From Oxyura jamaicensis (lineage: Eukaryota; Chordata; Aves; Anseriformes; Anatidae), in NCBI RefSeq assembly GCF_011077185.1, contig NC_048926.1, positions 38,163,749 through 38,227,748 of the forward strand: 64,000 nucleotides of DNA. Direction: 5' to 3'. Shown here in pieces: positions 25,300-33,677 of the stretch. The notes beneath the pieces are model-generated. The model had not been told where the DNA came from, did no database searches, and saw only the letters and a program-made list of their open reading frames with translations. Numbering within the stretch: the stretch's first letter is position 1; every line of letters starts with the position of its first letter. Position numbers and translations under genes: made by a program.

Positions 25300-27675
25300 A
25301 GAAAACATTCCCCCATCTTCTTCTTCTCATTCAAACTTCTTAAGACCTGAGACACAACACCAAGGTCAAGGAAAGATTTCAACTGATTTCAAAGATCTTC
25401 AAATCAGAAGCTAACAAGTATGCCAGTAAATAGTATATTTATGTTTTTTAAGTATAAATGGCAAGAAACAAACAAACAAACAAACAAAAAACTCAATTTT
25501 GCTTCCTAATACCTACTGCCATGAGATAGATAACCTGAAATATTTTTCCTACTAATGTGGACAAGGGAGGAAAAGGAGACAGAAAAGCACTCTGGAAATG
25601 TACATATAGAATCTTGCAGACCACTACCAGACTATTAGTTAATACAAACTCCTTTGCTGAAACTTCATGTAAGAAGTGTTATTCTTAACTCAGGACCTGT
25701 TTAATTTACAGCTGCAATCACTGCCACTTTGAGATGTTTAGTGGTACACTTTGCTAGATATAGCTTCAGGTTTTCTGCAAAGTAGTTTCTGATTTCCTAA
25801 AGGATTCATGGTTACCCGAGTTTTGGAAGAAACCTAGATCCATTTTCTTAAGAGAGGAGCTTTAAAAGAGCACTTTTATTGACCATCTATATCCTACATC
25901 TGCAAGTCTTCTTCAGTTAAATGTTCCATTATAAGCCTTCCTCTGTAGTGTATGCTTGTGATCAAATGTCCCATTAAAAACTTCTTTAGACAAGCAGGAT
26001 CAAAACTATGTCTACTGAACCCATGCACCCAACCAGAATTCATACTGACCTTCCCCCAGCAAACGAAGAACTTTTCTCGTCATTAGCATACAGCTGCTAA
26101 GTGTCACACGGTGCAGACAGAATTGAAGATTTTCCTACAAGCTACTCATAGTGCTTGTATCACAAATGTCTAATGGCAGAAGACAACAGCCGGAAAGGAC
26201 ACCTTGCTAACTCTAGAAATATCACAAAAATTGGGGAAAAAAAAAAAAAAGAAATATTCTAAGCTTTCCAGTGGATATTCCATGGCATACTGTATGTGAT
26301 AGACTACTAATCACTCTTGATTCTATGATAAATTTGAATACTAATCCCTTCTGAATAGGGATTAAGCTTCAGCATGTAGAGAAGGGATTCATTAGAATTC
26401 ATCTCATCAAGACACAGCTTGAACAAAGTTCCACAGCCCTCTCTGCACTGCAGCCTTTTTAGTGCTGACAACCAATTGCCAAAAGCAGCAGAATTAACAG
26501 TGAGTGGCTAAAATCAACAAACTGTAACCTATGAAGGTCTGAATTTTCTCAGTCAGAAGTTTCAGTTAATGTGGTGTGTTGTAGTCTGGAGAGGATTATT
26601 TTCAGCCAAAACACTTTCTGGGTAATAATAGGCAAACCTTCACATAATTCTGAATGGGATGACCAGAAGTAAAGGAAATGCAATGGTGATCATGTTGACA
26701 GAATATCAGCATGAGTGTTGTGAGGCCCCGTCTTTTGATATATGCATCATTGGCCACAGGCTCATACACTTAAATTACTTCATTGATTCAGCATGAATCA
26801 GACTAGATATTAATGCATCATTTAAATGCCCTTTCTCAGGGTGCAGACTCACTCTGGTATAGCTTTGACCTCCTCTAAGTGGTATTCATGTAAAGGCATA
26901 GAACAGTGCCTAATGCAAGACATAATATGTGCTTAACAGTAGTTTTTGTTTCTACTGGCTAGAATCAATGAGTATTTTGACCACCAAATTAAAAGCAAAA
27001 CCTCCAAACTTTTAGGACTCCATTCTCAGTTTTGACTAAATTGGCATAGGTTTTATGAACACATGGAGCTTTGCTGTACATAAGCTGAAGATTTGGAATA
27101 GTCTATGATACATCCTGCTGTTGCAAGGAGAAATGGCCTCAGGCATTCTGAACTAAAATACTTTGTCTACAGTAAATCATGCACAGCTATACAGCAATAC
27201 AGTTCTACATGCTCTGCAAGGGAATACTGCTGTGCTAAAAGATGACAACCTCTCACAAACAACTCAATTTTTCCATGTGGCCAATGATAGCCCAGCAAAA
27301 CAAGACATAGAAAATCTTGGACTCTTCATGTAGCACAAAATTAACCTTGAGAAATATCATTAATCACAAGTTTCAGCTTCATACAGAATATTTAGCAGTC
27401 CAACTCTCATACATTATGAGCAGCTGTTTGGCTAATTGTTTTGAAACGTTAAAAAATCAAAAATTCAGGTGCAGAAACCTAGTACTGTATGACACCAGCT
27501 GTTGTTAATTGGTTATTATTAATACATATATAATATGGTACAAATATATATATATAATATAAGATAGAAATATTATATAGCCTTTGGTTATAAAGATACT
27601 ATGCTGATGTGAGCATCTGGAGATTATGGCTCACTACATTTTTTTTTTTTTTTTTGGTCTAAATTAGCACTACTT

Positions 27676-27740
27676 TATCATTGCTTTCTATGCAATTATC
27701 ATTTCTATCATTGCTTTCTATGCAATTATCATTTCTATCA
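27676..27740. repeat. 30-bp perfect tandem duplication
   Basis: The unit TATCATTGCTTTCTATGCAA plus TTATCATTTC occurs at 27676-27705 and again at 27706-27735 without a change, with a further TATCA at 27736-27740. Being perfect, it is recent or a sequencing product. It touches the LTR relic that begins at 27739. Confidence 0.95.
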
Positions 27741-27812
27741 GTCCTTATGACACGGAGGTTGCTGGGTGTTTGCTTAGCTGTGCAAGGTATGTCCACGCAA
27801 ACAATGAACATC
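27739..27812 (+). mobile_element. LTR relic sharing an exact 35-bp block with the solo LTR at 29630-29993
   Basis: Bases 27739-27773 are the exact reverse complement of 29811-29845 (core GACACGGAGGTTGCTGGGTG). Beyond that, weaker similarity continues for about 40 bases (for example ACGCAAACAATGAA against GACGCAATGAA). I read it as a decayed fragment of the same LTR family in the opposite orientation. Its 5' side is replaced by the 30-bp tandem repeat, and neither LTR terminus can be seen. Confidence 0.65.
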
Positions 27813-28320
27813 CTATGATTTAGACAAACATGTAAATTCATAATTCAGAGTATCTGAAGTAAGTAGTTAAATCTGAAAAATAATGTTTTTCAACACACAT
27901 AAACAACAGTATCATGCAAATTTCAGATTTCATATCCAGGGTAACAGAAATTACTAATAAACTCTGTACATAAACCACAAAATCAGAAATTAGTCATATT
28001 AATTATTTAATTAAAGGGTTGAATTTAAAAAAGAAAAAAAAATGTTCTCACAAAACTTCTTAATAGAAAAATTCTCATACAAATAAAAGAAAAAAAAAAG
28101 AAAACAATTTGCCATTAACTTAGGATAAATTCCATGGAATTTTCATATGACATAAATTAGGATATGAAAACTAAAAGTAATTTTCTATGTGTATTCCATA
28201 TATATTCCATTAAGCATTTAGGGTGAATGCAGCAGCTTGAATGGAGTCAAATATTATTTTTCATGTGCCATAATTATAATTACATTTGCTATTTGAAGCC
28301 AGAATGACTTCACCAAGGGC
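27813..28320. other. AT-rich unique DNA
   Basis: Nothing recognised. A-rich stretches occur near 28029-28042 and 28087-28105. Confidence 0.55.
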
Positions 28321-28895
28321 ATAGAATCATAGAATATTCTCAGTTGGAAGGTACCCATAAGGATCATCGAGTAGAAGTCCTGGCACCACACAGGTGCCAA
28401 AAATTCAGATCATATGACTAAGAGCATAGTCCAAACGCTTTTTAAACTCCGACAGACTTGGTACCATGACTATGTCCCTGGGGAGCCTGTTCCAGTGCTC
28501 GACAACCCTCTCAGTGAAGAACCTCTTCCGGATATCCAGAACCACTTCCTGAACCTCCCCTGTCACATCTTGACCCCATTCCCTTGGGTCCTATCACTGG
28601 ACACTAAAGAGAATAGATTGGTACCTGCCCCTCCACTCCCCTCGTGAGGAAGGTGTAGACTGCGATGAGGTCTTCCCTCAGCCACCTCTTTTCCAGGCTG
28701 AACAAACCAAGTGACCTCAGCTGCTCCATGTACGCCTTCTCCTCTAGGCCCTTCACCATCTTAGCAGCCCTTCTCTAGACACTCTCCAATACTTTCACAT
28801 CATTTTTGTACTGTGGTGCCCAGAACTGAACACAGTACTTGAGGTGAGCCTGCACCAGCACAGAGCAGAGAGGGACAGTCACATACCTTGACCAG

Positions 28896-29249
28896 CTACC
28901 AATGCTGTGCTTGAGGACCAACCAAGATATGGTTGGCCCTCCCAGCAGCCAGGACACACTGATGGCTCACATTCAGCTTGCTGTAGACCACATACCCCAG
29001 ATCCCTCTCTGTGGGGCTGCTCTCCAGCATCTTGTTGCCCAGTCTGTACATATTGCCAGGGTTTCCTCTTCCCCGGAGCAGGACCCAGCATTTGCTTTTG
29101 TTAAACTTCATGCAATTGGTGATTGCCCAGCTCTCCAATCTGTCTAGATCTCTCTGCAAGGCCTGTCCACCCTCAAGAGAGTCAGCAGCTCCTCCTAGTT
29201 TAGGATCATCAGCAAATTTGCTCAAAACACCTTCCAGTCCTATATCCAT
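28896..29249 (-). pseudogene. CR1 ORF2 RT fragment with motif C
   Basis: A 117-residue open segment on minus. KFADDPKLGG at residues 11-20 carries RT motif C with both aspartates. It is followed by the CR1 stretches LDRLESWAITN, MKFNKSKC and LNVSHQCVL. Motif B lies upstream, past a stop and frame changes. Frame breaks on both sides make it a relic. Confidence 0.9.
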
Positions 29250-29387
29250 ATTGTTTATGAAAACATTGAAGAGAACTGGCCCTAAAATGGACCCGACTGG
29301 TTACCAGCCACTAGCCTGATGTGGATCAGTTTACCACAGCACTTTGAGTCCTACCCATCAGCCAGTTATTTACCCATCATATTATGT

Positions 29388-29413
29388 TTTTTTGTTTGTT
29401 TGTTTGTTTGTTT
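29388..29413. repeat. (TTTG)n run inside CR1
   Basis: A T7 followed by TTTG units interrupts CR1-homologous sequence between the CAGCCAGTTATTTACCCATC and GATCCTATAGGAAACTGTAT regions. It is a later expansion within the copy. Confidence 0.85.
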
Positions 29414-29629
29414 TCTAGCTGTATGCTGGACATTTTGTCCAGTAGGATCCTATAGGAAACTGTATCAAAATATTAACTGAAATCCAAACAGATCACATCA
29501 GCTGGTTTCCCTTGATCTGCTAGACAGGTGATCTTATCATAAAAGGAAAACAAATTTGTCAAACGTGGCATATAAACTGCTTTTGAACCCGTGTTTACTG
29601 TGACCAGTGACTGCATTGTCCCCCAGGTG

Positions 29630-29993
29630 TGTGGCATAAAGACCACAAGGACACCAGGGTTCTTTTAGGATCAGTAACTGCTACTACTTTATTGATGATA
29701 TAACTTAAACTTCCCTCTTATTGAGGACAGGCTCCCTTCTCATATCATTCGCTCTACAGTAGTACTTTTCCACTAACTATTCATTGCGTCAAAAACTTTG
29801 CCCAGCAACGGCAAACACCCAGCAACCTCCGTGTCATAAGGACTGGAGAACAGGCAGTCCAGACAGCAAGGCATGTCCTGAATCACCCTTCTTTGTTCCT
29901 TCTAAACATTACATTCCTCTTGGCCTCATCGTTAAGAGTCTGATGTTATCACCAACCATCGGGCTTGTCAACCCCTATGGCCACACTCGTACA
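29630..29993 (-). mobile_element. Solo LTR (364 bp) inserted in CR1, 6-bp imperfect target duplication
   Basis: It interrupts CR1: the sequence before it (GACTGCATTGTCCCCCAGG) and after it (CTTCAAGGATAATCTTCTCC) are neighbours in CR1. The + strand termini are TGTGGCATAAAG and CACTCGTACA, so the LTR has TG...CA ends. It is flanked by CAGGTG (29624-29629) and CAAGTG (29994-29999), a 6-bp duplication with one change. Minus orientation is shown by AATAAA (complement of TTTATT at 29688-29693) about 58 bp from the 29630 end. A 6-bp duplication is typical of ERVK/beta-like or alpha-like avian elements, so I call it ERVK-type by inference. No internal gag, pol or env sequence remains. Confidence 0.9.
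29688..29693 (-). promoter_or_regulatory. LTR polyadenylation signal AATAAA
   Basis: TTTATT on + is AATAAA on minus, in the expected place before the U5 end of this LTR. It sets the LTR orientation. Confidence 0.75.
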
Positions 29994-30277
29994 CAAGTGC
30001 ACTTCAAAAACTTCAAGGATAATCTTCTCCATAATTTTACCAGGCACTGATGTGAGATATACAGGTCTGTAGTTGCCAGGATCCTCTTTCTTGACCTTCT
30101 TTAAAATTGGTACATTTGCCAGCTTCCAGTTAACAGGGACCTCTCCAGGTTCACAAGACCATTGAAAAATAATTGAGAGAGGTCCGGTGATGATATCAGC
30201 TCACTCTCTGGGCATCCTGGGATGAATCCCATCCAGACCCATGGACTTGTATGGATCCAGGTGGAGCAGCAAATCCC

Positions 30278-30871
30278 TCACATATGTTCAGGGTCAGCTG
30301 GGAGTTTATCATTCCCACTGTCATGGTCCTCCAGCTCAGGGAACCCTTGGTCCCAAAGCCCATCATTGGTGTTGAAGACAGAGGCAAAGAAGGCATTAAA
30401 CATCTCTGCTTTTCCTATGTCCTTGTCTGTGAGGTGACCGTCCCCATCAAGTAGAGGTTCTATGTTTCCTCTGGTCCTCCTTTTTTTATTCACATATTTT
30501 ATAAAGCCCTTTTTATTGTCTCCCACAGACCTGGCCAGCTTCAACTCTAATTGGGCTTTGGCTACACAAATTTTCTCCCTACAAAGGCAAACAGCATCCC
30601 TGTAATCCTTCCACATTGCCTGACCCTGCTTCCAGCAGCCATGCACTTTCTTTGTATGCCTAAGCTCCAGAAGAAGATCCCTGGTCAAACAAGTTGGCCT
30701 TCTGCCCCACCTGCTTGACTTCCAATATTTTGGATTTGCCTGATCCTGTGCTTTTAGCAGGCAGTGATTACAGACTGACCAGCACTGATGAATGCCAATG
30801 CCTTCAAAAGCAGTTTCCCAGGGGACCTTACTAACTAGTTTCCTGAGCAGCCTGAAGTCGGCTCTCCCCAT
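30278..30871 (-). pseudogene. CR1 ORF2 linker fragment (197 residues)
   Basis: The longest single CR1 frame of this copy apart from the RT piece on the other strand. It contains DYRDAVCLCREKI, AKAQLELKLARSV, DNKKGFIKYVNKK and FNAFFASVFN, all typical of the segment between endonuclease and RT. It has no catalytic residues. It ends in a stop at 30278, while CR1 similarity continues. Confidence 0.9.
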
Positions 30872-31050
30872 ATCCAGGGTTGAAATTTTGGTGGCATTTT
30901 TTCATCCTGTCACCAAAAATTTTAAAATCAACTGCTTCATGGTCACTATGACCAAGATGGCTGCCAATTGTCACATTCCCCACAAGAATCCTCTCTTTTT
31001 TCCAGCAACAGACCTAGGAGGGCACCTTTCCTAGTTGGCTCCCTTAGTAC

Positions 31051-31395
31051 CTACACCAAGAAGTTATCATTGAGGTGCTTTACGAACCTCCTAGTCCTGC
31101 TTGTGCCGGCCATGTCATAATCCCAGGTGACATCTGGTAAATTGAAGTCCCCCATAAGGAAAAGGGCCATTGAACTCGAGGTATTTTTTAGTTCCTCAAA
31201 GAACAGTTCACCAGTGTAATCATCCTGTCTGGGTGGTCTGTAATAGACTCCCACAACACCATCCCCTTTATTTGTTTGTCCCTTAATTCTTACCCAGGGG
31301 CTCTTAAGTTTTCCACTGCCAACTGCAAACTCCACCTTGTCCAGTCCCTCCTTTACATACAGTGCCAGCTGTATTGGGTCTGGCCACTGCCTCAC
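31051..31395 (-). pseudogene. CR1 ORF2 AP-endonuclease fragment (114 residues)
   Basis: VGVYYRPP (residues 48-55) and MGDFNLPDVTW (81-91) are hallmark motifs of the AP-like endonuclease of CR1/L2 LINEs. The Asp and Asn of GDFN belong to the active site that nicks target DNA. The N-terminal half of the domain, with its own metal-binding residues, is missing, so it cannot be active. A stop at 31051 separates it from the linker piece. Confidence 0.9.
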
Positions 31396-31477
31396 CTGTC
31401 CTGCTTGTCCCTCCTGAGGAGCCTATAACCATCTATTACAACACACCAATCACAAATGTGATTTGCCTTACCTGACC

Positions 31478-31570
31478 ATGGAGCCTTCTGTGATGGAGTG
31501 ACTATATCAGTTAACAAGGGAGGACTGACCAATGTAATCTACCTGGACTTTTGTAAGGGTTTGACTCAGC
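31478..31570 (+). mobile_element. Short CR1 piece containing RT motif A, in a mosaic
   Basis: The + strand reads TISVNKGG...NVIYLDFCKG, which corresponds to CR1 RT motif A (the catalytic Asp lies in YLDF). The similarity breaks after about 90 bp and is followed by sequence from further upstream in ORF2, so the order is wrong for one intact element. It lies less than 50 bp from the end of the minus-strand CR1. Confidence 0.75.
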
Positions 31571-31955
31571 TGTACATTCTCCCAAGGCATCCTTGTCTTA
31601 ATCTCCATCTTTTACTGGACACATGGGCGAACATTATTACTGAGGATAAGGAAAAGTCTGAGGTTCTAAATTTCTTCTTTACATTTGTCTTTAATAATCA
31701 TAACACTTATACTCAGGGTACTCAGCTGCCTGACCTGGAAGTCTGGGATGGGGAGCAGAAAAAGCCCCCAGAGTTCAGGTGGAAACAGTTAGAGACCTGC
31801 TGCTCCACCTGCACTGTCACAAGTCCATGGGGCCAGATGAGATCAACCCAAGGGTGCTGAGAGAGTTGGTGGATGTGATTGGTGTACCACTTACCATCAT
31901 CTATCAGTGGTCATGGTCATCCAGAGAGGTCCCAGATGACTAGAGACTTGCTAAT

Positions 31956-32582
31956 GTGATGCCCATCTATAAGAAAGGTCGTGAAGAGGACCCAGGGAAC
32001 TACAGGCCTGTCAGCCAGGCCTCAGTTCCAGGAAAGGTATTGGAACAGGTCATCTTGAATGTAATCACACAGCATATGAGGGACAACTGGGAGATCAGGC
32101 CCAGTCAGCATGGGTTTATGAAAGGCAAGTTCTACCTGACCAACCTTGTCTCCTTTTATGACCAGGAAACGCACCTGGTGGATGAGGGAAAGATTGTTGT
32201 TGTAGTTTACCTAGACTTCAGCAAGGCCTTTTACATGGTCTCCCATTGTATTCTCCTAGAGAAACTGTCAGCCCTTGTCTTGGACAGGTACACTCTTTGC
32301 TTAGCTGAAAGCTGTCTGGATCGCCAGGCCCAGAGAGTGGTAGTAAATGGAGTGAAATCTGGCTGGCAACCGATCATGAGTGATGTTCCCCAGGGGTTAG
32401 TGTTGGGGCCCATTGCTTTTAATGTTTTTAATGATGATTTTGATAAGGGAATTGAGTGCACCGTCAGTAAGTTTACAGATGACAGAAAGTTGAGGGGAAG
32501 TGTTGATCTGCCAGAGGAGGCAGAGGTTGGACTTGGTAATCTTGGAGGTCTCTTCAACCTAGACTATTCTGTGATTCTGTGA
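31956..32582 (+). pseudogene. CR1 ORF2 reverse transcriptase fragment (208 residues)
   Basis: This is the longest RT frame in the window. KKGREEDPGNYRPVS (residues 6-20) is the N-terminal RT block. VVYLDFSKAF (83-92) is motif A with its Asp. SDVPQGLVLGP (142-152) is motif B, with Asp in place of the usual Gly. KFTDDRKL (172-179) is motif C with both Asp, Thr replacing the common Ala. Residues from about 188 to the end are not RT: they are translated from the nested 74-bp CR1 tail, which brings the stop. The piece lacks the endonuclease and C-terminus, so it is a relic. Confidence 0.92.
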
Positions 32583-32590
32583 TTCTGTGA
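32517..32590 (+). mobile_element. 74-bp CR1 micro-insertion nested in another CR1
   Basis: The host CR1 reads GTTGATCTGCCAGAG before and GGATAGGAAGGCCCTGCAG after, which are contiguous in other CR1 copies (compare the minus strand near 10130-10150). Between them lies only the extreme CR1 3' end: AGGTCTCTTCAACCTAGA and three ATTCTGTG-type tail units. It is on the same strand as its host. Confidence 0.88.
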
Positions 32591-32773
32591 GGATAGGAAG
32601 GCCCTGCAGAGGGACCTGGACAGGATGGGTAGCTGGACAGAGGCCAATGGGATGAGGTTCAACATAGCTAAGTGTTAAGTTCTTCACTTTGGCCCCCAAA
32701 ACCCCATACAACACTACAGGCTTGGGGCAGAGTGTCTGGAAAGTTGTGCAGAGGAAAAGGATCTGGGGGTGGA

Positions 32774-33677
32774 ATCAATGGGATCTAATGCACCCTCAAC
32801 AAGGTTGCAAATGACAGTAAGTTGCATGGTGCAGTTAAGACAATAGAAGGAAGGGATGCCATTCAAAGGGACCTACACAAGCTTAAGAATTGGGTGCACA
32901 TGAAACTAATGTGATTCAAGTCCAAGGTCAAGGTGCTGAATCTGAGTTAGGTTCAAGACATGAGTACAGAGTGGGAAAAGAATTCATTAAGAGCCGCCCT
33001 ATGGAGAATGACTTGAGGGTTCTGGTGGATGAAAGACTCGACTTGAGTCAGCAGTGTGTGCTTGGCCAACTGTATCCTTGGCTTCATTGGCAGAGGTAGG
33101 ACTAGCAGGTAAAGGGAAGTGATCGTCCCCTTCTACTCCTTGTGAAGCTTCACTTGGAGTACTGCATCCATGTCTGCGGACCACAGCGCAAGAAGGATGT
33201 GGATTTGTTAAGGAGGTTTCAGAGGAGGACCATGGAGTTGATCAGAGAGTTTCTTATGAAGAAAGACTGAAAGAGCTGGGGATGTTTAGCTTGAAGAAAA
33301 GGCTCCAGGGAGACTTCATCGTGGCCTTTTAGTACATAAAGGAGGCTTATAGAAAAGATGGAGAATGACTTTTCACATGGGCATATAAAACACAAGAGGG
33401 AATGGCTTTAAACATAAAAATAATAATAATAAAATAAAATAAAGTAGATTTAGATTAGATGTTGAGAGGAAATTCTTCATTCAGCAGGAGGTAAGCCACT
33501 GGGACAAGTTTCCCAGAGAAGCAGTGGATGCTCTTTCACTGGAAGTGTTCAAGGCCAGGTTAGATGGGGCTTTGACCAACCAGATCTTGTGGAAGGTGTC
33601 ACTGCCCATGACAGAGGAGTTGGAGCCAAGTGATCCCTTCCAACTGAAGTCATGATATGATTCTATGATTCTGATCT
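32774..33677 (+). mobile_element. CR1 LINE, second subfamily, joined to the preceding copy
   Basis: It starts just before RT motif C (minus a few changes, GCACCCTCAACAAGGTTGCA) and runs through the C-terminal region to a proper 3' end with tail TGATTCTATGATTCTG at about 33677. The preceding piece has already passed motif C, so this segment is present twice in direct order. Wording differs between the two (for example ATGAAAGACTCGACTTGAGT here), which suggests a different CR1 subfamily. A small ATAAT/ATAAA expansion lies at 33415-33447. Confidence 0.88.

Larger units (their letters stand above)
21740..27640. other. AT-rich unique DNA
   Basis: No gene or transposon body was recognised. Simple repeats are an A17 run at 22050-22066, T runs at about 22160-22195, (TTTG)n at 22967-22991, T34 at 23759-23792, TA-rich DNA at 23888-23987, T35 at 25262-25296 and CAAA units at 25468-25489. 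The frames that appear to encode poly-K or poly-F are these tracts. Confidence 0.6.
28321..29629 (-). mobile_element. CR1 LINE, 3' half of a long copy split by a solo LTR
   Basis: The 3' tail is at 28321 (ATAGAATCATAGAAT on +). CR1 sequence runs without a large break through the 3' UTR, the ORF2 C-terminus and the RT palm to 29629, where an LTR interrupts it. It resumes at 29994 and continues to about 31435. With the LTR removed, the element is about 2.7 kb, the longest CR1 in the window, and reaches the endonuclease domain. A TTTG run at 29388-29413 has grown inside it. Confidence 0.95.
29994..31435 (-). mobile_element. CR1 LINE, 5' half of the split copy (linker and endonuclease)
   Basis: This continues the CR1 at 28321-29629 after the solo LTR. 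In minus order it holds the end of the AP-endonuclease domain (31395-31051), the ORF2 linker (30871-30278) and the RT N-terminus near 30240-30010 (the minus sequence reads like VKKEDPGNYRPV). It stops near 31435, close to where + strand CR1 pieces begin, so the N-terminal part of the endonuclease and ORF1 are missing. Confidence 0.93.
31571..32773 (+). mobile_element. CR1 LINE piece: linker plus RT palm
   Basis: From about 31626 the + strand matches the linker (KSEVLNFFFTFVFN). It then matches the RT from the N-terminal EEDPGNYRPVS through motifs A, B and C, and on to sequence after motif C (about 32590-32773). It stops at about 32773, where a second CR1 piece starts again before motif C. A 74-bp CR1 tail piece is inserted at 32517-32590. 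Confidence 0.9.

Noticed and set aside
28902..29319. Plus-strand frames opposite CR1
   Set aside because: Shadows of the minus-strand RT fragment.
32231..32557. Minus-strand 108-codon frame
   Set aside because: Shadow of the + strand RT fragment with its conserved motifs.
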